Part shown: one piece after another, positions 1 to 5,066 of the stretch
How the letters are laid out: every line of letters starts with the position of its first letter
Position numbering within the stretch: the first letter of the stretch is position 1
Assembly (NCBI GenBank): GCA_027297005.1
Contig: JAPUIN010000335.1
Span: 1-6,625 of the forward strand
DNA: 6,625 nucleotides
DNA from: Acidobacteriota bacterium
GTDB taxonomy: Bacteria; Acidobacteriota; Polarisedimenticolia; Gp22-AA2
Direction: 5' to 3'
Notes under the pieces: generated by a model
Told to the model about the DNA's origin: nothing
The model's input: the letters and a program-made list of their open reading frames with translations, nothing else
Databases searched by the model: none
Translations under genes and position numbers: made by a program

Positions 1-2
1 CG

Positions 3-488
3 AAGGGAGGGGGCGCCGTCGGGCGGCCACCCGCAACCGGGGGCCCCGACACGCAGCAGGGGTCGAGCGGGCCGGCGGTCGTGGCTCTTGATCCGGCGCT
101 TCTGACGACCACCATCGGAGCGGAGTTCACGATCAGGGTGACGATCGAGAACGCGAGCGGTGTGGGGAGCGTTCCGTTCCACCTGCGTTTCGATCCCGAC
201 ATGATCGAATTCGTCCGCGCCACCCAGAATTCGCCGTTCCTGAGCCAGGGTGGCGGCACGGTGTTCGTGCTGGCCGCACTCGGCGGCGGCGGGCGCGAGG
301 TGGTCGTCGGGCTTTCGCGGCAGGGGACGCAGCCCGGCGTCGACGGACGGGGAACGCTGATCGAGCTGACGTTCCGCGCGAGCAACAGCGGTCGGACACT
401 GCTCGACCTGACCGGCCTGTCGGTGCTCGGGCCGACGGCCCAGCCGATGCCGGCGGAGAGTCGCAGCATGAATGTGGTGATCCAGTAG
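3..488 (+). CDS. Cohesin-like domain protein, 5'-truncated (probable C-terminus of a GspD/secretin-type or secretion-associated protein)
   Basis: The reading frame is open from the left edge (first full codon at 3), so the N-terminus is missing. A GTG at 81 lies inside the domain approach and is probably not the start. The visible 161 residues begin with a Gly/Pro/Thr/Gln/Ser-rich linker of about 25 residues. A compact beta-rich domain of about 130 residues follows, with cohesin-type features: the strand motif VGSVPFHLRFDPDMIEFV, then a Gly-rich turn, VVVGLSRQG, and GTLIELTFRA near the end. Cohesin folds bind partner modules in cellulosomes. In GC-rich, Acidobacteria-like genomes this type is recalled at the end of T2SS/type IV pilus secretins or just beside them, which fits the pseudopilin genes 15 bases downstream. 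Cohesin fold: fairly sure. Fusion to a secretin is inference, because the secretin domain is outside the window. It would act at the outer membrane or periplasm. Confidence 0.7.
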   Translation, partial: KGGGAVGRPPATGGPDTQQGSSGPAVVALDPALLTTTIGAEFTIRVTIENASGVGSVPFHLRFDPDMIEFVRATQNSPFLSQGGGTVFVLAALGGGGREVVVGLSRQGTQPGVDGRGTLIELTFRASNSGRTLLDLTGLSVLGPTAQPMPAESRSMNVVIQ

Positions 489-490
489 GC

Positions 491-503
491 GGAGAGAAGG
501 GGG
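491..503 (+). promoter_or_regulatory. Ribosome binding site for first pseudopilin
   Basis: A purine run, GGAGAGAAGGGGG, lies directly before the ATG at 504 and within the 15-base gap after the preceding stop. It supports 504 as the start rather than the in-frame ATG at 513, and suggests coupled translation with the upstream gene. Confidence 0.6.
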
Positions 504-989
504 ATGCGGCAAATGTGGAGGCGCCGACGGGCGGACGGGTTGTCCGGCGTGACGCTGATTGAGATGGTCGTCGCCATCGCCGTCCTGGTGATCCTGGCGG
601 GGGCCGTGGTGCCGATGGCGAAGTTTGCCGTCAAGCGCCGGAACGAGCTGGCCCTGCGCCGCTCGCTGCGCACGATGCGGCGGGCGATCGACGAGTATAA
701 GAAGTTCTGCGATGCCGGCGCCATCCAGAAGGAGGGGGTCGATTCGGAATGCTATCCGCCCGAGATGGAGATCCTGGTGGACGGGGTCGAGCGGGTCGGC
801 TCCCTGGGGCAGAAGATCAAGTTTCTGCGGCGGGTTCCGATTGATCCGATGACCAAGAGCCACGAATGGGGCCTGCGCTCATATCAGGACGATCCCGATT
901 CGACCAGCTGGGGACGCGAAAATGTCTATGACGTCTACACGACCCATCCGGGCCAGGCCCTGGACGAGAGTTACTATGCGGACTGGTGA
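504..989 (+). CDS. GspG-like type II secretion pseudopilin (paralogue 1)
   Basis: A 161-residue prepilin-like protein. A basic leader (residues 1-15, with RRRR at 6-9) ends in Gly15, followed by VTLIEM and a hydrophobic helix to about residue 38. This is the type IV prepilin peptidase pattern, with Glu at +5 of the mature protein (E20). The amphipathic helix continues to about residue 68. The C-terminal part has the GspG-like RVPIDPMTK segment and a terminal loop VYDVYTTHPGQALDESYYADW (141-161), resembling the calcium-binding loop region of GspG. GspG is the major pseudopilus subunit of T2SS and assembles at the inner membrane into a periplasmic fibre. Compared with the next gene it has about a dozen extra residues bracketed by Cys69 and Cys83, a possible disulfide loop, and a second insertion near 95-107. 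A strong RBS supports the start. It could instead serve a type IV pilus-like machine. Confidence 0.85.
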   Translation: MRQMWRRRRADGLSGVTLIEMVVAIAVLVILAGAVVPMAKFAVKRRNELALRRSLRTMRRAIDEYKKFCDAGAIQKEGVDSECYPPEMEILVDGVERVGSLGQKIKFLRRVPIDPMTKSHEWGLRSYQDDPDSTSWGRENVYDVYTTHPGQALDESYYADW

Positions 990-991
990 GG
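985..991 (+). promoter_or_regulatory. Ribosome binding site deciding the start of second pseudopilin
   Basis: GGTGAGG overlaps the stop codon of the preceding gene and sits five bases before the GTG at 997. This makes 997 the best start. Upstream alternatives at 922 and 976 overlap the previous gene, give implausibly long prepilin leaders or have weaker spacing, and the GTG at 991 directly abuts the motif. Confidence 0.5.
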
Positions 992-996
992 TGGCC

Positions 997-1440
997 GTGA
1001 AGAGGAACGACCGGAACGCGATTGAACCCCCGGCGCGACGGAACAGGGCGCGCCGTGGCGAACGCGGGTTCACCCTGATCGAGCTTCTGATCGCGGTGGC
1101 GATTATCGGCATCCTCGCGGGGATCGCCGTCGCCCAGCTCCGCCAGACGCCGCAGCGGGCCAAGGAGGCGGTGCTCAAACAGGATCTGTTCGTGCTGCGC
1201 GACCTGATCGACCAGTACTTCGCCGACAGGGGGAAGTACCCCGACTCGCTCGAGACGCTCGTCGATGACGGATACATCCGCCGCCTCCCATATGACCCGT
1301 TTACGGAGTCGGACCAGACCTGGGAGGAGATCTACGCCGAGGCGAGCGACGAGGATCCGGAGGGGGGGGGCGGCGTCTACGACGTGCGCAGCGGAGCGCC
1401 CGGGTCCGCGCTGGACGGAAGCTCGTACAGCGAATGGTGA
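997..1440 (+). CDS. GspG-like type II secretion pseudopilin (paralogue 2)
   Basis: A 147-residue protein from the GTG at 997. Starts at 976 (ATG, 154 residues) or 922 are possible but leave leaders of 31 or 49 residues before cleavage. From 997 the basic leader is 24 residues, ending RRGERG, then the textbook prepilin motif FTLIELLIAVAIIGILAGIA, with cleavage after Gly24 and Glu29 at +5. The helix continues into LKQDLFVLRDLIDQYFADRGKYP, followed by RLPYDPFTE, matching the GspG core. The C-terminus VYDVRSGAPGSALDGSSYSEW (127-147) parallels paralogue 1 and resembles the calcium-binding loop of GspG. It would be an inner-membrane pseudopilus subunit processed by a prepilin peptidase. It begins seven bases after the previous stop, so the two are co-translated. 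A run of nine Gs lies in the codons just before the terminal loop. Confidence 0.88.
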   Translation: MKRNDRNAIEPPARRNRARRGERGFTLIELLIAVAIIGILAGIAVAQLRQTPQRAKEAVLKQDLFVLRDLIDQYFADRGKYPDSLETLVDDGYIRRLPYDPFTESDQTWEEIYAEASDEDPEGGGGVYDVRSGAPGSALDGSSYSEW

Positions 1441-1463
1441 GGTGTCCGAACAAATTGTCATCT

Positions 1464-1481
1464 GGTCCCCCGGAGGGGATC
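1464..1481 (+). terminator. Weak intercistronic hairpin (possible attenuator or mRNA-processing stem)
   Basis: The gap between the second pseudopilin and the lipoprotein contains GGTCCCC-CGGA-GGGGATC, which can form a seven-pair stem (one G-U) with a four-base loop. A U-rich but interrupted stretch (TATATTTCGATTTCT) follows a few bases later instead of a clean U-tract. It may partly terminate transcription or tune expression of downstream genes. A full terminator is doubtful. Confidence 0.3.
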
Positions 1482-1500
1482 GTCGTATATTTCGATTTCT

Positions 1501-1506
1501 AAGGAG
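1501..1506 (+). promoter_or_regulatory. Ribosome binding site of lipoprotein gene
   Basis: AAGGAG, a near-perfect Shine-Dalgarno sequence, lies eight bases before the ATG at 1515 and fixes that start. Confidence 0.75.
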
Positions 1507-1514
1507 CACGGTCC

Positions 1515-2336
1515 ATGATCAGTCAAGCGCGCATCCCGCTGGCGGCGGCCGCCGCCCTGGCTCTTTTTTCCCTCGCCGCCTGCGAGGACTCCGATACGAT
1601 CCCGCCGCCCGGATCGACGATCGAGGTGTCGGGCAACCCGACGACGATCGTCTTGGGCTCGGTCCCCGAGTGCCAGACTCTGTTGCAACAGGCGAACTGC
1701 GGCACGGCGGAGGTCGTGGCGACCGTCAGCAACGCGCTCGGCGTGCCGCTGCCGGGGCAGGACGTTCGTTTTACCAGCACCGCCGGCCTGCTCTTCGTGG
1801 GAACGCTCCAGAACGCGACGGCGATCTCGAACCTGCCGGTCGAGACCGACGGGTTTGGGAACGCGCGCGTGAACCTGATCACGACGAGCACTACGACGGT
1901 CAGCGCCCGTTCCGGGGCGGCGACCAACAATCTAACGTTCAATACGGTCCAGGGAAACCTGAGCCAGATCATTCTCACGACCGATCCGAACGACTCGAGC
2001 TGCAATTCGACGACGGTCACTGACTGCAACCAAGACATCTGCTTCATCGCCACCGCCTTCGATACGAGCGCGCAGCCGCTCTCCGGCGTGACCATCATCT
2101 TCTCGCTGCAGAACAACGATAAAGGCGGAAATCTCTTCAACGGCACCTTCATTCCGAGCCAGGCCCTGACCGACTCGAACGGTGAGGTGGCGACCCTCTT
2201 CACGTCCGATTCGACCTGCCCGAACGAGTGCAGCATCGCCCTCGGCGGCGGTCCGTGCATGGCGGAGGTGATCGCGTCGACCCTGGGAGGTGGCTTCCAG
2301 AGCACGGCCGTGTCGTTGTTCATCAACATCCCATGA
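1515..2336 (+). CDS. Ig-like (Big_1-type) domain lipoprotein, Cys-rich
   Basis: A 273-residue exported lipoprotein. The N-terminus has a short polar stretch, a hydrophobic Ala/Leu helix and the lipobox LAAC, with Cys23 as the expected lipidated residue. Asp at +2 is absent (Glu24), so outer-membrane sorting is plausible but not shown. Two tandem beta-sandwich domains follow, about 36-145 and 149-271. Each has the invasin/intimin Big_1 pattern: a variable-loop strand, a 'PLPGQDVRF' or 'PLSGVTIIF' strand, and a turn of the type TDGFGNARV or TDSNGEVAT. Eight further cysteines (53, 62, 163, 171, 176, 235, 239, 248) could form disulfides in the periplasm or outside the cell. The gene sits between pseudopilin genes, and its stop overlaps the next start (ATGA), so a role in the same secretion or pilus machine, as a structural or adhesive surface part, is inferred. 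The exact function is unknown. Confidence 0.75.
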   Translation: MISQARIPLAAAAALALFSLAACEDSDTIPPPGSTIEVSGNPTTIVLGSVPECQTLLQQANCGTAEVVATVSNALGVPLPGQDVRFTSTAGLLFVGTLQNATAISNLPVETDGFGNARVNLITTSTTTVSARSGAATNNLTFNTVQGNLSQIILTTDPNDSSCNSTTVTDCNQDICFIATAFDTSAQPLSGVTIIFSLQNNDKGGNLFNGTFIPSQALTDSNGEVATLFTSDSTCPNECSIALGGGPCMAEVIASTLGGGFQSTAVSLFINIP

Positions 2337-3289
2337 GCCGGCAGGCACCCTCGCGATCGGGGATCGATCGCCGACGTGAAGCGGGCAGTATCCTGATCAT
2401 CGTCATGATCGGGGTGGCGGTGATGAGCATCGGCCTGGCGGCGGCGGCGCAGACCTGGTCGAGCATCTGGCGCCGCGACCGCGAGGATGAGCTGATCTTC
2501 CGAGCCAACCAGTACGTCGACGCCATTCTCGCCTACCGGAAGGAGCATGCCGGGCAGTTTCCCGTGACCCTGGAGGCCCTCTACGAGCCGGGGCCGCGCG
2601 GCTACCGCTACATCAGAAAGCTGTACGAGGAGCCGGTCGCGAGGAACGGGAAGTGGGGACTCCTCTACCTCATGCCGGGCGGCCGGGGGGTCTACGATCC
2701 GAAGGCGGCCCAGACGGCGGGGCAGCCGGGAGCTGCCGGCCAGCCGGGCATCCAGGGATTGCCGGGGCAGACCGGGCTCCCCGGACTCCCCGGCCAGCCG
2801 GGCGTCACACCGCTCAATCCCGACCCGCTGGGTACCGGTGTGCCGGGTTCGGGCGGAACGATCCCCGGCGCGCAACCGCCAGGCTCGCCGCTGCCGTTCC
2901 CCGATCAGCAGCAGGGACAGTGGGGCGATTCCTCCTTCGACGAGAGCATCAGCGAACGTCCCCTCGGATGGCCAATCGTCGGCGTCATCAGCCGGGCCCG
3001 CGGGGAGGAGAGCGGGCGGACCTTCAAGGTGTACAAGGGGCATGATGAGGTCAGTCAGTGGCAGTTTCATGTTTTCGAGCGCGGCCTCCAGCTGCCGGAG
3101 GCCCCCGGCGCAGCCGCTGCCGTGCCGCGGTCTCAGGGGGGGATCGGACCGGGATTTGGCGGCAAGAGTCGCATACAGGGGTTCGCCGGTCAGGGTGGCC
3201 CGCGGCCCGGAGAGAGGCGGTTCCCGCGGCCCGGTGGAAGACCTCAGAGGCAGGACGGCCGCGGACAGATCCAGAACCGGAAAAACTAG
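2333..3289 (+). CDS. Atypical pseudopilin-like protein with collagen-like insertion
   Basis: A 318-residue protein starting at the ATG that overlaps the previous stop (ATGA). A basic leader (1-18, ending REAG) precedes a hydrophobic helix SILIIVMIGVAVMSIGLAAAA (19-39), then an amphipathic helix with RRDREDELIFRANQYVDAI, a pattern recalled from GspG-related T2SS proteins of Acidobacteria. The usual Glu at +5 is missing. A C-terminal piece, WPIVGVISRAR...KVYKGHDEVSQWQFHVFE (about 213-249), matches the family's closing segment. Between them lies an insertion (about 124-210) that begins with nine perfect Gly-X-Y triplets (130-156) and continues Pro/Gly/Gln-rich. The tail (about 260-318) is Gly/Arg/Pro-rich and basic, probably disordered. 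Most pseudopilins are about half this length. Probably a minor pseudopilin or helper anchored in the inner membrane; the role of the insertion is unknown. Confidence 0.7.
   Translation: MSRQAPSRSGIDRRREAGSILIIVMIGVAVMSIGLAAAAQTWSSIWRRDREDELIFRANQYVDAILAYRKEHAGQFPVTLEALYEPGPRGYRYIRKLYEEPVARNGKWGLLYLMPGGRGVYDPKAAQTAGQPGAAGQPGIQGLPGQTGLPGLPGQPGVTPLNPDPLGTGVPGSGGTIPGAQPPGSPLPFPDQQQGQWGDSSFDESISERPLGWPIVGVISRARGEESGRTFKVYKGHDEVSQWQFHVFERGLQLPEAPGAAAAVPRSQGGIGPGFGGKSRIQGFAGQGGPRPGERRFPRPGGRPQRQDGRGQIQNRKN
2720..2809 (+). repeat. Collagen-like Gly-X-Y coding repeat
   Basis: Codons 130-159 of the pseudopilin-like gene encode GQP GAA GQP GIQ GLP, then GQT GLP GLP GQP GVT: nine unbroken collagen-type triplets plus a tenth, weaker one. 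Pro is frequent in the Y position. The DNA is degenerate at third positions (ggg, gga and ggc are all used for Gly), so this is not a recent exact tandem duplication. Confidence 0.85.
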
Positions 3290-3378
3290 TCCGCATTCCG
3301 CACCAGGCTTCTGCTGCGATCTCAGATCTGGCCTCCCTGACGGGCATCCTCGCCGCTCGGGACACAAAATTGCGACCG

Positions 3379-3408
3379 TTGACAACGGATCGGGGACGCT
3401 GGTTTAAT
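3379..3408 (+). promoter_or_regulatory. Sigma-70-type promoter for the aspartate operon leader
   Basis: A perfect -35 box TTGACA (3379-3384) and a five-of-six -10 box TTTAAT (3403-3408) are separated by 18 bases. The -10 box lies in a short AT-rich pocket that stands out in GC-rich DNA. Transcription would start near 3415, giving a leader of about 197 bases before the aspartate kinase ATG. Confidence 0.6.
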
Positions 3409-3434
3409 CACTGTCAACCGCATGCGGTGCGTGC

Positions 3435-3452
3435 CGCGCGATCGATCGTGCG
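3435..3452 (+). repeat. Palindrome in leader, possible operator or RNA stem
   Basis: The sequence centred on GATCGATC extends to CGCGCGATCGATCGTGCG, symmetrical over nine base pairs per arm except one G-U. In RNA it would form a seven-pair stem with a UCGA loop. It starts about 20 bases after the inferred transcription start, so it could be a protein-binding operator or the first stem of a structured leader. In GC-rich DNA, short palindromes of this kind also occur by chance. Confidence 0.35.
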
Positions 3453-3512
3453 CGTCGATGGCGCCGTGTTGCGCTAAACGGTGTCCAGTCGCAGAGCCCT
3501 GGCATGTTGCCG

Positions 3513-3545
3513 GTGGGGAGGAGCGATCCTCCCCACTCGTTTTTT
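3513..3545 (+). terminator. Strong Rho-independent terminator (candidate attenuator)
   Basis: GTGGGGAGGA and TCCTCCCCAC form a perfect ten-pair, mostly G-C stem capped by a GCGA (GNRA) tetraloop. After TCG comes a run of six T (3540-3545). This is a textbook intrinsic terminator. It lies about 100 bases downstream of the inferred promoter start and 66 bases before the aspartate kinase ATG, so it can end readthrough from the secretion block and can also attenuate the aspartate operon. Confidence 0.85.
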
Positions 3546-3611
3546 GGACCCTTGCGGGTTTCGGGAGATGGTCCCCCTACCCGGGGAGTGCGCCACGGGG
3601 TGGAGTCCAGA

Positions 3612-5066
3612 ATGATCGTGATGAAGTTCGGAGGAACCTCGGTCGCGCACACGCCCGAGATCCGCCAGGTCGGGGGGATCGTCCGGCGGTTCGCCGGCCG
3701 GAAGCCGGTGGTCGTCGTGTCGGCGATGGCCGGCGTGACGGATGACCTGATCGCACTGGCCAAGAGCGCGGTCAAGGGGGCCCCGCGTGACGTAAGCCGC
3801 CGGCTGGATCGCCTGCAGACGCGCCACCGCGACGTGGTGCGCCGGTTGGGGCTCGGGGCGGGCCCCGGCGGGCGATTGGAGAAGAAAATGCAGGCCCTCT
3901 TCAACGAACTCGAGGGAGTCTGCCACGGTGTCCTGCTGCTGCGCGAACTGAGCCGGCGCAGTCTCGATCTGATCTCCTCGTTCGGGGAGCGGATGTGTGC
4001 CGAGGTGATGGCTGCCCACCTGCGGCAGATTGGGGTGAAGGCCCAGTATGTCGACACGCGGGATCACATCGTGACCGACGAGAGTCACGGTGCCGCATCG
4101 GTCGACTTCGAGACGACCCGGAGGAACCTGAGACGCAGCCTGATGCCGGCGATCCGGGTCGGGACGGTCCCGGTGGCGACCGGCTATATCGGACGCACCA
4201 GGGAGGGGGCTACGACCACGCTCGGTCGAAGCGGCTCCGACTACACGGCGTCGATCCTCGGCACCTGTCTGAACGCGGAGGAGATCTGGATCTGGAAGGA
4301 AGTGGATGGCGTCTGTACGGCCGATCCGAGCGTCGTTCCGACCGCGAAGCTCGTCGATCGGATCTCTTACCAGGAGGCGGCGGAGATGGCGCACTTCGGA
4401 GCCGAGGTGATCCATCCGAAGACGATGCAGCCGGCTCGGCGCGCCGGAATCCCGATCCGGATTAAGAACACATTCAAGCCGGAGGGGGCCGGAACGCTGA
4501 TCACCGGCATGCCGTCCGGCCCGGACGCGCCGATCCTGGTCACCAGCGTCGACGGGATGGCGCTGGTGACAATCGAGGGAGTCGGGATCCTCGGGCGGCC
4601 AGGGATGATCCTCCTGCTCCTGACGCCGGTGGCGATGGCGGGGACGAACATCTACATGATCTCGATGTCCTCCTCGGAATACAACCTCACCTTCGCCATC
4701 CTGCAGGAGGACGTCGAAAGGACAATCAAAGCGCTGCAGAAGGATTTTCGCGATCGCGGGTTTCTGGGGGATGAGGTCGCGCGGATCACCGTCGAGCGGA
4801 ACATGTGCGCCATAGCAGTCGTCGGCGCCGGCATGAGGGGCCGGCACGGTATCTCGGGTCGCCTCTTCGGGGCCCTGGGAGACGCGAAGATCAACGTCGT
4901 CGCGATCGCGCAGGGCTCCTCCGAGTACAACATCACCGTGGTCGTGAAGTCACGCGCGATGGGAGCCGCCGTGCGTGTCATCCATGACCGGTTGAACGTC
5001 CCGCGCGCCGGGGCACGGAAGCGCCGGCGGGTATCCCTGCGGGCGGTCACCGGGAAGGGGAATTGA
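3612..5066 (+). CDS. Aspartate kinase (ThrA-type kinase domain with two ACT domains)
   Basis: A 484-residue monofunctional aspartate kinase, which phosphorylates L-aspartate to aspartyl-4-phosphate using ATP, the first committed step to Lys, Thr and Met. The catalytic domain (1 to about 298) shows the KFGGTS start (5-10), SAMAGVTD (37-44), SFGERM (123-128), VATGYIG (188-194), the nucleotide-site motif TLGRSGSDYTAS (203-214), WKEVDGVCTADP (228-239) and HFGAEVIHP (261-269). Two ACT regulatory domains follow (about 315-380 and 396-462), each carrying SSEYN. The first has ISMSSSEYN, the second IAQGSSEYN. The ATG at 3612 is preferred: GGAG is six bases upstream and the protein starts right at the conserved beta strand. 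An upstream in-frame ATG at 3504 would translate through the terminator. The sequence resembles the N-terminal half of ThrA, and the gene overlaps the next by one base (TGATG). Specificity for lysC- or thrA-type feedback cannot be read with certainty. Confidence 0.93.
   Translation: MIVMKFGGTSVAHTPEIRQVGGIVRRFAGRKPVVVVSAMAGVTDDLIALAKSAVKGAPRDVSRRLDRLQTRHRDVVRRLGLGAGPGGRLEKKMQALFNELEGVCHGVLLLRELSRRSLDLISSFGERMCAEVMAAHLRQIGVKAQYVDTRDHIVTDESHGAASVDFETTRRNLRRSLMPAIRVGTVPVATGYIGRTREGATTTLGRSGSDYTASILGTCLNAEEIWIWKEVDGVCTADPSVVPTAKLVDRISYQEAAEMAHFGAEVIHPKTMQPARRAGIPIRIKNTFKPEGAGTLITGMPSGPDAPILVTSVDGMALVTIEGVGILGRPGMILLLLTPVAMAGTNIYMISMSSSEYNLTFAILQEDVERTIKALQKDFRDRGFLGDEVARITVERNMCAIAVVGAGMRGRHGISGRLFGALGDAKINVVAIAQGSSEYNITVVVKSRAMGAAVRVIHDRLNVPRAGARKRRRVSLRAVTGKGN

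Larger units (their letters stand above)
3290..3611 (+). other. Intergenic regulatory region between secretion block and aspartate operon
   Basis: These 322 bases hold no convincing gene. Short open frames here lack Shine-Dalgarno sequences and recognisable protein character. The first part (3290-3375) shows no clear terminator for the upstream block. The second part carries a promoter, a palindrome and an intrinsic terminator, then about 66 bases to the aspartate kinase start, including the weak inverted repeat GGACC (3546-3550) / GGTCC (3570-3574). No lysine riboswitch was recognised by eye, and no run of Thr, Ile, Lys or Met codons typical of a leader peptide was found. Confidence 0.7.

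Noticed and set aside
922..996. Longer second pseudopilin starting at 922
   Set aside because: It overlaps the previous gene by more than 60 bases and would give a 49-residue prepilin leader; the GTG at 997 with GGTGAGG upstream fits better.
1455..1491. Possible promoter TTGTCA ... TATATT before the lipoprotein gene
   Set aside because: The boxes are 25 bases apart, too far for a sigma-70 promoter, with a hairpin between them; the start point would also fall almost on the ribosome binding site.
1523..3385. Very long open frame on the minus strand
   Set aside because: It runs antisense to two well-supported genes and into the intergenic gap, has no recognisable domain, and its openness is expected from GC-rich codon bias on the other strand.
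3435..3452. Palindrome as an attachment site or transposon end
   Set aside because: No matching copy elsewhere in the window, no recombinase gene and no duplicated flank; kept only as a possible operator or RNA stem.
3422..3477. Leader peptide for attenuation (ATG at 3422, or GTG at 3427 giving a 16-residue Val/Arg/Ala peptide)
   Set aside because: Neither start has a Shine-Dalgarno sequence, and neither frame has a run of Thr, Ile, Lys or Met codons; the Cys-rich alternative frame does not stop before the terminator.
3504..3611. N-terminal extension of aspartate kinase from the ATG at 3504
   Set aside because: It would translate through the terminator stem and T-run, adds 36 residues with no family counterpart, and the ATG at 3612 has its own GGAG and begins at the conserved KFGGTS strand.
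3474..4847. Long minus-strand open frame opposite aspartate kinase
   Set aside because: Low-complexity Arg/Asp/Pro/His-rich product with no family resemblance; a shadow of the conserved kinase frame. The same holds for the antisense frames at 4652-5848 and 5623-6549.
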